NCBI GenBank assembly: GCA_913009285.1
Contig: CAJVYE010000041.1
Span: forward strand, 1 to 7,953
Direction of reading: 5' to 3'
Length of the DNA: 7,953 nt
Origin: an uncultured Nitrospirota bacterium
GTDB taxonomy: Bacteria > Nitrospinota > Nitrospinia > SZUA-224
Positions 1 through 5,083 of the stretch are shown here, piece by piece (the first letter of the stretch is position 1; every line of letters begins with the position of its first letter). A model generated the notes under the pieces. The model searched no databases and was not told the origin of the DNA. It saw only the letters and a program-made list of their open reading frames with translations. Position numbers and translations under genes: made by a program.

Positions 1-304
1 CCTCTGTTAATTGCTGCTTGTGTTTTCTTGGTGGAATAGAAAGTGATATTGATTTTCTTCCCAGGGTTTTGTTATAAAAAAAGTCTATCCCTGACATGGC
101 TACATTGCATGTACTCCACGCTACCTTCTTCTCTTCCAATAAATAAATCAAATATTTTCTAATCTGTGTATTGAATATCTGATCGGGTGATTTATTATAA
201 AATCTTGCTAATCCTTCCACCGCACCGAGATATGCGCTCTGGGTTTTTGGGGCAAGTCTCCTGAGTTTCATCTCCTCAATCATTTTAGCCCTTAACTCTT
301 TCAT
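1..304 (-). CDS. Tyrosine recombinase/integrase, N-terminal part (runs off the left edge)
   Basis: The frame opens with ATG at 304-302, preceded by a strong ribosome binding site (GGAGGAGG, 309-316), and stays open for 101 codons to the edge of the window, so the catalytic domain is missing here. The visible protein begins MKELRAKMIEEMKLRRLAP and carries the hallmarks of the N-terminal SAM-like core-binding domain of tyrosine recombinases: KTQSAYLGAVEGLARFY, then a helix with YLIYLLEEKKVAWSTCN, then GIDFFYNKTLGR and a PPRK segment. I know this form from integrases that travel next to IS91-type transposases in environmental bacteria. The full protein would normally be about 280-300 residues, with the R-H-R-Y catalytic residues beyond the edge. 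It would cut and rejoin DNA as a mobile-element recombinase. It is transcribed away from a second, broken recombinase at 683. Family assignment is firm; the type of element it belongs to is inference. Confidence 0.85.
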   Translation of the reverse strand, partial: MKELRAKMIEEMKLRRLAPKTQSAYLGAVEGLARFYNKSPDQIFNTQIRKYLIYLLEEKKVAWSTCNVAMSGIDFFYNKTLGRKSISLSIPPRKHKQQLTE

Positions 305-470
305 AATACCTCCTCCTTCTATAAAAAAAGTTAGATTTTAAACGAACGTTCCCCTTGAACGTCCTTCAAGAGGTATTGTATATGATGATCAATTATGGGA
401 GATAGTTTGCTTATTTAGGGTGATATGAATTATTGAAAATGATGTACTTAATAGGAAAGTGAAAAAAATT

Positions 471-483
471 ACCGCGAAGCGGT
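471..483 (-). repeat. Small perfect hairpin ACCGC-loop-GCGGT, terminator-like on the minus strand
   Basis: ACCGC and GCGGT pair perfectly around a 3-base loop. Read on the minus strand, the hairpin is followed by AATTTTTTTC, the shape of a rho-independent terminator, though the stem is only 5 bp. On the plus strand it is followed by TTTA and then GTTC. Short GC hairpins next to GTTC/GAAC occur at the ends of IS91-family elements, so it could instead mark the edge of the element carrying the minus-strand recombinase. I cannot decide between the two from this window. Confidence 0.4.
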
Positions 484-499
484 TTAGTTCAACATATAA

Positions 500-593
500 T
501 AGGTGAATTTCGAACATATTGTGTTAGGTGAAATTCTACCTATTGCAATATGATAGAAATCTGCCTATTACAATAGGTAGAAATTCCACCTAA
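500..593. repeat. Cluster of imperfect palindromes (TAGGTRRAAATTC...CCTA) upstream of the plus-strand integrase
   Basis: Two units are each near-palindromes: TAGGTGAAATTCTACCTA at 525-542 and TAGGTAGAAATTCCACCTA at 574-592. A degenerate copy lies between them (ATAGAAATCTGCCTAT, 553-568) and a half copy at 500-510 (TAGGTGAATTT). At a larger scale, 524-550 and 566-593 form one long inverted repeat that matches at 25 of 27 positions with one single-base gap and a 15-base centre. The cluster ends 7 bases before the -35 box of the integrase promoter. That position fits an operator or a recombinase-binding (att-like) site. The function is inference. Confidence 0.65.
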
Positions 594-599
594 TTCTTC

Positions 600-628
600 T
601 TGACACTAGGTATTAATTTTTTTACTAT
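600..628 (+). promoter_or_regulatory. Sigma70-type promoter for the plus-strand integrase gene
   Basis: A perfect -35 box TTGACA (600-605) is separated by 17 bases from TACTAT (623-628), which matches the -10 consensus at four of six positions. Transcription would start near 635, about 48 bases before the ATG at 683. A ribosome binding site GAGGTG (671-676) lies 6 bases before that ATG. The palindrome cluster adjoins the -35 box. Confidence 0.6.
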
Positions 629-682
629 ATCTCATTGTGTTCGTTAATGTCAATAAATATCCCATTTTATGAGGTGTGAGTT

Positions 683-1086
683 ATGAGCATGAATGCAAGC
701 TTCTGGCGGGAGTACCAGGCGATTTTGGTTAAACAAAAGGTTGCGCTTAAAGCCCATGAATGGTATTTGCGGTGGGCAAAGGCTTTTGAGAAGGCACTGT
801 GCCGAATAAACCCTTAAACGAGCGTACAATAGAAGATGTTCAGACATATATAGATCTGTTGGTTAAACGAAACAAATACCAGGATTGGCAATTGCAGCAA
901 GCAAATAATGCACTACGCCTTCTTTATGGAGAATGTTTTTCGCTTCCATGGGCGAAACCATGGCCAGTGGTTGTAAACAATAAAATGTCTGAAAGGGCCT
1001 TGTTAAATGAAAAAAGGAGTAAAAGAAATGGTGCATGTGAGTTTAAGGATGAGGAGTGTTATATATCCTCTTCAATAAAAGGATAG
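683..1086 (+). pseudogene. Integron-integrase-like tyrosine recombinase, frameshifted and truncated
   Basis: The gene has a good promoter and a GAGGTG ribosome binding site, and starts at ATG 683. The first frame reads 44 codons (MSMNASFWREYQAILVKQKV..., then HEWYLRWAKAFEKAL) and stops at 815-817. The reading continues without a gap in the next frame from about 799: NKPLNERTIEDVQTYIDLL, then WQLQQANNALRLLYGEC and LPWAKPWPV, ending at TAG 1084-1086. Joined, the two pieces form the extra N-terminal SAM-like domain found in long integron-type integrases. The break fits loss of one base (or gain of two) near 793-800. Homology seems to fade after FKDEE (about 1053). The rest of the roughly 400-residue protein, including all catalytic residues, is absent, so this is a dead remnant whatever the cause of the frameshift. 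The final 28 bases overlap the convergent reading frame at 1059-1330. Confidence 0.7.
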
Positions 1087-1330
1087 TCTTCTCCCGGTTT
1101 GAAAAATTTTTCTTCCCTCCAGCTCCAATTAGCCGGTATTTCCATTATCTCTAGCTCAAGTTCACTTGGGTGTGGTTTTAAGCTGTGAACCACGCCGAAT
1201 GTTTCTTGTGAAAAGCCTAAGCGTTCTTTTGCATCTAATGGAATCATGTCAAAATGATCTTTGGGTATGAGAAAATCTGTATCCCAAAAGTATAAATGAG
1301 ATGTGTTTTTTGTGGAGGTAAGGGCGAACC
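1059..1330 (-). pseudogene. Unrecognised reading frame without a proper start; probable 3' gene remnant
   Basis: Directly after the stop of the WecA-like gene, a minus-strand frame reads about 90 residues (LTSTKNTSHLYFWDTDFLIP, later GFSQETFGVVHSLKPHPSEL, ending with WSWREEKFFKPGEDYP and an acidic tail) to TAA at 1059-1061. It looks like real protein: soluble, compositionally balanced, rich in W/F/P turns, with no low complexity. I do not recognise the family. The only in-frame ATG inside this stretch is at 1247-1245; it has no ribosome binding site and would give 62 residues. The frame stays open upstream to 1481, but there it overlaps the well-conserved 3' end of the WecA-like gene, so that part is not credible. 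The likeliest reading is the C-terminal remnant of a gene fused here by the rearrangement that also cut the integrase. A short intact gene is possible but less likely. Confidence 0.35.
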
Positions 1331-2536
1331 CTAAGGGTTCTTCCGTCTCTCTCGTTTTTGTCCTGCGCGTTCCAGTACAGATATTATTATAACGATTATT
1401 ATTGCCTGGAGTAAAAGTAAGAGGGCATCGATTGTTCTGGCATTTCTTAAGACAATCGCGGTAACACCCAGACAAATGCACATAAAATAGATAAATAGCA
1501 CGCTTAGTTTTTTATTTAAAAATAGCGCCTCCAACCTATGATGTAAATGGTCTTTCCCTACATAATCTATCCACTCTTTAATATTGGTTACCTTTTTTGT
1601 ATAGATCCTCATGATTGTAATATGTACCATATCAAATATCAATATCCAGAAGATAAGAAGTGGGGTAATCAGGGATACAAAGATATTGTTATCTGCCCAC
1701 TCACCCATGATGGCCAGACAGGCAAGAGTAAAACCTAAAAATGTGCTCCCTGCATCCCCCAGAAAGATGGTTGCAGGTTTATTCAATTTAAAGTTGTAAG
1801 GTAAAAATCCAATACAGGTCCCTACAATTGCAATGGATATCCACCCAACAAAGGGGTGATTGGTCTGAAAGGCCACGATTCCCAGGAAAAAGGCAATAAT
1901 CAAACTGATCCCTGTAGATAGACCATCCATTCCATCAAAGAAGTTCATTGCATTGGTTATCCCTATTATCCATATAATCGTGATAAGGCTATTAACTGTA
2001 AGAGTAAATACGTTTTTGGGGAAGATCGTCAGGCCTATACCTGCGTAGATTACAATGAGTGTTGCTGTTAATTGAGCAAGGAGCTTCCAGATAGCAGGAA
2101 CGACTTTTATATCATCTATTAAACCGATACACATTATTATGCTTGACCCTAATAAGATCGCTATCAATTCTTTTGTAAATATAAAGTTTGTTAAGATGGC
2201 CACAACAAAGGCCAGATATATAGCAACCCCGCCTAAGAGCGGTGTTGGGGAAGGATGGATTTTTCTCTCTTCCGGATAATCGACAATCTCATCCCTCAGG
2301 GCTATGTACCTCATTATCCGGGTAAGTATTACAGATAGGGAAAACGAAAAGAGAAGGATATATAGCCACCTTAATCCCCTCTCATAAAAGGATAATTTTA
2401 CAGTTGGTATTACCAGGGCTACTAGTAATAGTAATATTACTGCATAAACTATTTGGCCTGTTTTTACCCGAAGATAACCCGTCGCTCTAATCCTCCTGAG
2501 ATTAAATGAAAAACCACAAAGACACAAAGGGCACAA
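1331..2536 (-). CDS. WecA/TagO/MraY-type undecaprenyl-phosphate sugar-1-phosphate transferase
   Basis: This is an integral membrane enzyme that moves a sugar-1-phosphate (commonly GlcNAc-1-P) from a UDP-sugar to undecaprenyl phosphate, the first step of many surface glycans. Visible family motifs, numbered from base 2536, are ERKIHPSPTPLLGG (90-103), the aspartate pair in GLIDDI (141-142), NAMNFFDGMDGL (195-206), FLGDAGST (258-265) and DHLHHRL (329-335). About 11-12 hydrophobic segments run from residue 27 to 387, and a basic tail (QKRERRKNP) ends the protein. The start is uncertain. The 2536 start is a TTG inside the CACAAAG palindrome and its first dozen residues are repeat-encoded. A strong AGGAGG (2492-2497) sits just past the repeat, but the codon 9 bases after it is ACG (2482-2480), and no in-frame ATG, GTG or TTG lies nearby. 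The family is certain; the natural start may be damaged or non-canonical. It is the last gene of the polysaccharide cluster. Confidence 0.88.
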   Translation of the reverse strand: MCPLCLCGFSFNLRRIRATGYLRVKTGQIVYAVILLLLVALVIPTVKLSFYERGLRWLYILLFSFSLSVILTRIMRYIALRDEIVDYPEERKIHPSPTPLLGGVAIYLAFVVAILTNFIFTKELIAILLGSSIIMCIGLIDDIKVVPAIWKLLAQLTATLIVIYAGIGLTIFPKNVFTLTVNSLITIIWIIGITNAMNFFDGMDGLSTGISLIIAFFLGIVAFQTNHPFVGWISIAIVGTCIGFLPYNFKLNKPATIFLGDAGSTFLGFTLACLAIMGEWADNNIFVSLITPLLIFWILIFDMVHITIMRIYTKKVTNIKEWIDYVGKDHLHHRLEALFLNKKLSVLFIYFMCICLGVTAIVLRNARTIDALLLLLQAIIIVIIISVLERAGQKRERRKNP

Positions 2537-2584
2537 AGAAGTTAATTCTCTTTGTGCCCTTTGTGTCTTTGTGGTTTTTCATTT
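2504..2584. repeat. Perfect 36-bp-arm palindrome of the CCACAAAGACACAAAG type
   Basis: Arms 2504-2539 and 2549-2584 are perfectly complementary around a 9-base centre (AGTTAATTC). The arms are built from iterated CACAAAG-like words (CCACAAAG, ACACAAAG, GCACAAAG). I know near-identical sequences as dispersed repeats in many environmental bacterial genomes, where they are often mis-called as small proteins. Here the palindrome encodes the last 14 residues of the aminotransferase (its stop codon is in the centre) and reaches to 7 bases before the AGGAGG of the WecA-like gene. It could fold into a very stable hairpin in the mRNA. No T-run follows, so it is not a classical terminator. Confidence 0.9.
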
Positions 2585-3624
2585 TTACTAAAGACATCTC
2601 TTACAACATCTATTGTCATCTTTATTTCATCATCAGAAAGGGCAGGGTATATCGGTATGGATATGGCCTTATTCCATGCATCATCTGTGCCGGGAAATCC
2701 ATCAAGTTTAAGATAATTGTGTAGTGGTAGATATACAGGACGCTGACAGGAGACATCGTTGCCCTCTAATAATCTAAAATATTTGTCGGAGTTATCCCTT
2801 GTTTTTATCACAAAGCGATAAAATATATGTCTTCGATCTGAATACCATCCTGGCAAGGTAATTGGAATATCTTTAAAGGATTGTGTATATCTATCCGCAA
2901 TATCTGTTCTCCTATCGAGGAAGAGGGGGAGTTTATTCAACTGGCTTATCCCCAGAGCAGCCTGGATATCTGTCATTTTATAGTTAAAACCGGGTAAATA
3001 GATATCTTTTTTGTCGTACTCCCTTAAATCCCTTACCTTCTCAAGCACCCTCTTTGAATCGGATAATATCATTCCTCCCTCACCTGTTGTTATTACCTTG
3101 GTTGCATAGAAGGAATAGATTGAAAGGTAGCCAAATCCGCCAATCCGTCTCTCATTATAGGTTGCCCCTATGGCCTGGGCACAATCTTCGATCACCGGTA
3201 TCCCCAGTGTAACAATATCTTCAATATCTGCTGGCAGACCAAACATATGAGGTACTATTACGGCCTTTGTCCTCTTTGTTACCTTCCTCTTAAGGTCGTT
3301 GAGATCTATATTAAATGTGTCAGGGTCTATATCTACCAGTAGTGGTGTTGCATTAACATAGTTTATGGCATTAAGGATCGCTGTGCAGGTATAGGAGGGG
3401 ATAGCAACCTCATCATCATCTCTGATATTCAATGATAAGAGGGCAAGATGAAGGGCTGAAGTACCTGAATTGGTTGCTACCGCACCTTTTAGACCTATAA
3501 ATTCTGTCATCATCTCTTCGAACCTTAAGACCTCATCGCCCTGGGAGATCTGGCCCGATCTAATAACATTTGAGAGGTTAAATATCTCTTCTTCATCCAA
3601 CATAGGTCTTGAATGAGGTATCAT
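2542..3624 (-). CDS. DegT/DnrJ/EryC1/StrS-family PLP-dependent sugar aminotransferase
   Basis: The 360-residue cytoplasmic enzyme is expected to transfer an amino group, usually from glutamate, onto a keto-sugar nucleotide. Family features are in order: the N-terminal MIPHSRPMLDEEE with SGQISQGD (23-30), the cofactor loop TNSGTSALHLAL (51-62), IEDCAQAIGA (145-154) with Asp147 expected to hold the pyridine nitrogen, and SFYATKVITTGEGGM (171-185) with Lys176 as the predicted Schiff-base lysine. Later come YKMTDIQAALG (215-225) and YLPLHNYLKL (298-307). The ATG at 3624 has AGGGG (3631-3635) six bases upstream. The last residues (KPQRHKGHKEN) are translated from the CACAAAG palindrome, so the original tail probably ended near residue 347. 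The substrate is not determined. Its neighbours, a PIG-L deacetylase and a WbqC-like protein, point to an amino sugar for O-antigen or another surface glycan. Confidence 0.93.
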   Translation of the reverse strand: MIPHSRPMLDEEEIFNLSNVIRSGQISQGDEVLRFEEMMTEFIGLKGAVATNSGTSALHLALLSLNIRDDDEVAIPSYTCTAILNAINYVNATPLLVDIDPDTFNIDLNDLKRKVTKRTKAVIVPHMFGLPADIEDIVTLGIPVIEDCAQAIGATYNERRIGGFGYLSIYSFYATKVITTGEGGMILSDSKRVLEKVRDLREYDKKDIYLPGFNYKMTDIQAALGISQLNKLPLFLDRRTDIADRYTQSFKDIPITLPGWYSDRRHIFYRFVIKTRDNSDKYFRLLEGNDVSCQRPVYLPLHNYLKLDGFPGTDDAWNKAISIPIYPALSDDEIKMTIDVVRDVFSKNEKPQRHKGHKEN

Positions 3625-3641
3625 AATTTTCCCCTGAAAAT

Positions 3642-3680
3642 CCCCCTCACCCTAGCCCTCTCCCCTAGGGGGAGAGGGGA
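3642..3680. repeat. Dispersed hairpin repeat CCCTCTCCCC-TAG-GGGGAGAGGG
   Basis: A 10-bp stem (3656-3665 with 3669-3678) surrounds a 3-base loop and is preceded by CCCCCTCACCCTAG. This is a very widespread dispersed sequence in bacterial genomes, known to me from many unrelated contigs. Here it lies in the 155-base gap between the PIG-L and aminotransferase genes. As RNA it forms a strong hairpin with no T-run, so it may slow but should not classically terminate transcription into the aminotransferase gene. Confidence 0.8.
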
Positions 3681-3700
3681 CTAATTGATTCCCTCTCCCA

Positions 3701-3734
3701 ACCGCAGTGCCGCAACGCTGCAACACCGCAGCAC
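3701..3734. repeat. GC-rich GCAAC/CCGC tract
   Basis: ACCGCAGTGCCGCAACGCTG continuing into CAACACCGCAGC is an irregular iteration of CCGCA, GCAAC and GCTGC words. It stands out as far richer in GC than its surroundings. Similar GCAACGCTGCAACACCGC tracts occur as dispersed repeats in other environmental genomes. It lies in the same gap as the CCCTCTCCCC hairpin, and I see no gene or promoter in it. Confidence 0.55.
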
Positions 3735-3779
3735 CTCTTGTCATCCCTCTTTGTGCTGACTGGTCGGAATGGATGTTTT

Positions 3780-4394
3780 CTAAATATTGATAAACAATCT
3801 TAATGACACAAACCCCTCAGCATGCTTTACCCTTCCCTGGATCCCCCTGAAGATTGCTGAAGAACGAACAATATCAAGGATATTTAAATCCTTTATATTT
3901 GTCTTATCCATCTGAGATGCATGCGCTTTCAGGCAGGTGATCTTTTTCTCTAATACCTTATCTATATCTATAAATACATTGGGTATAATATTCTGTGTGG
4001 TGGGAACCTCGTAAAATAGTACATTCCGAATATACCTTGTTGCTGAGATCGCCCCTTTAGCAAGGATTCGATGGTCTTGATGGGTATCATCGAAATAATT
4101 AACAAATATGAAATCAGGGTTAACCTGATTTAGTATATCCTCTATGGCTATAATCAGATCCTTGTCCAGTCGTATGTTGGTATCAGAATATCTTCCCCAA
4201 AAGACCTTCTCCACCCCTAATATCTCTGCAGATTTCATCTGCTCCATCTCTCTTACCTTTGCTGGCCCTCCAAGATCTCCTTTTGTCATAATCAGTACAT
4301 ATATATCATGTCCCTGGTTTTTGTATTTTATCAACGCCCCTCCACAACCGATTTCTATATCATCCGGGTGTGCCCCAATAGCGAGAATATTCAT
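3780..4394 (-). CDS. PIG-L/LmbE-family zinc deacetylase
   Basis: This 204-residue protein belongs to the PIG-L (LmbE-like) family, whose members remove acetyl groups from GlcNAc-containing substrates with a bound metal. The signature AHPDD sits at residues 8-12, with His9 and Asp12 as expected zinc ligands and Asp11 as the expected base. The third ligand is expected to be His108 in DDTHQDHR (102-109). The C-terminal AEGFVSLR (192-199) is also typical. There is no signal peptide, so it should act in the cytoplasm on a sugar nucleotide or lipid-linked precursor. Its ATG overlaps the TGA of the WbqC-like gene by ATGA (4391-4394), and AAGGAG (4403-4408) lies 8 bases upstream, so the start is secure and the two are probably co-translated. 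The family fold is shared by several deacetylases and amidases, so the exact substrate is open. Confidence 0.92.
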   Translation of the reverse strand: MNILAIGAHPDDIEIGCGGALIKYKNQGHDIYVLIMTKGDLGGPAKVREMEQMKSAEILGVEKVFWGRYSDTNIRLDKDLIIAIEDILNQVNPDFIFVNYFDDTHQDHRILAKGAISATRYIRNVLFYEVPTTQNIIPNVFIDIDKVLEKKITCLKAHASQMDKTNIKDLNILDIVRSSAIFRGIQGRVKHAEGFVSLRLFINI

Positions 4395-5077
4395 CTGCTG
4401 TTCTCCTTTCTAATTATATCCATGCTCTCTTCACCATGGTTAAAAAGGAGATCGATGATTGACATATATGGTATAAAGTCTCCAAATAGTTGATTGTATG
4501 GAGGAAGTTTAAAATCTTGAAATATCACCTTGATCCCCTCTTCATGGAATCGATCCATGTTCATATAGTTTTGACCACCCTGACCGGAAAGATAGGTATC
4601 CCCTTCTATCAATTTGCATATATCGATCAGCCTCTCAGTTGGCTCCTTGCTTAATTGGAGTGAAGAGGATAATATAATCTCCCTTTTTAGTCCTAATACA
4701 TTAATCAGGTAATAGATTATTCTAAGATTTAAATCTGCCAGATAGTCCCATTCCCGATTATAAAGATCTTCAAAAAAGGTAATATAATCTTTAAAGAATC
4801 TTGTCTTTGAATAATTTGTAATGAGTGCATTGAGATGTTTCCTCTTCCAGTCAGTCTTATTGTTAATCCTTATCTTCCTTATCTCTTCAGGAAAGTTATG
4901 CAGGATAGGCACGGTTATCCACTGCCATCCCTGTGAGGTCTTTATACGATTCCTGTTCTGCCATTCATTTTTTTTAAACTGTACGTCATCCAGTATAACG
5001 AATATATCTGATTGATCTATCTTGTCAAAATATCCAGGCCAGGGAAGATATTGAGGTTGATGAACTGTAATAATCAT
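4391..5077 (-). CDS. WbqC-like family protein
   Basis: This 228-residue protein shows the family's N-terminal block clearly: HQPQYLPWPGYFDKI (6-20), FVILDDVQFKKNEWQNRNRI (26-45), then GWQWITVPI (50-58). YLSGQGGQNYM is seen in the C-terminal half. WbqC-like proteins are encoded in O-antigen and other surface-glycan clusters. To my knowledge their chemistry has been discussed mainly as modification of amino sugars and is not settled for this one. No membrane segment or signal peptide is visible. It starts 6 bases after the PHP gene ends; the AGGT of its ribosome binding site overlaps the last Arg codon and stop of that gene. It shares an ATGA overlap with the PIG-L gene downstream. The tight coupling suggests a shared substrate with the deacetylase. 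Confidence 0.9.
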   Translation of the reverse strand: MIITVHQPQYLPWPGYFDKIDQSDIFVILDDVQFKKNEWQNRNRIKTSQGWQWITVPILHNFPEEIRKIRINNKTDWKRKHLNALITNYSKTRFFKDYITFFEDLYNREWDYLADLNLRIIYYLINVLGLKREIILSSSLQLSKEPTERLIDICKLIEGDTYLSGQGGQNYMNMDRFHEEGIKVIFQDFKLPPYNQLFGDFIPYMSIIDLLFNHGEESMDIIRKENSR

Positions 5078-5083
5078 TGGCGG

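Larger units (their letters stand above)
305..682. other. AT-rich intergenic spacer between two divergent recombinase genes
   Basis: I see no open frame of useful length here. The left part (about 340-365) contains GAACGTTCC followed by GAACGTCC, a short direct repeat overlapping an inverted GTTC/GAAC pair, which could be an operator for the minus-strand recombinase. I see no convincing -35/-10 pair for that gene. The middle holds a small GC-rich hairpin (471-483). The right half holds a cluster of related palindromes (500-593) and a promoter for the plus-strand gene (600-628). These are listed separately. Confidence 0.6.

Noticed and set aside
500..593. A CRISPR array
   Set aside because: The units are palindromic variants that differ in length and sequence, the spacing is irregular and short, and no cas gene is in the window.
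466..593. An integron attC site with cassettes
   Set aside because: I cannot find the conserved attC core pair, and no cassette-like short genes are arranged beside it. The integrase itself is only a fragment.
799..817. Programmed ribosomal frameshifting in the plus-strand integrase
   Set aside because: No slippery heptamer or downstream structure is apparent at the overlap, and the gene is also truncated before its catalytic domain, so decay explains it better.
650..847. A 65-codon minus-strand frame opposite the broken integrase
   Set aside because: The plus strand here has a promoter, a ribosome binding site and clear recombinase homology, so the opposite frame is a shadow.
1248..1481. 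An N-terminal extension of the orphan frame up to an ATG at 1481
   Set aside because: That part overlaps the conserved 3' end of the WecA-like gene in another frame and has an irregular cysteine- and asparagine-rich composition typical of shadow translation.
2506..2724. A plus-strand frame of 72 codons beginning MKNHKDTKGTKK
   Set aside because: It starts in the CACAAAG palindrome and then runs antisense through the aminotransferase 3' end. This is a familiar spurious translation of the repeat.
3656..3678. A rho-independent terminator between the PIG-L and aminotransferase genes
   Set aside because: The stem is strong, but no T-run follows on either strand and the sequence is a known kind of dispersed repeat. 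Co-transcription seems more likely.
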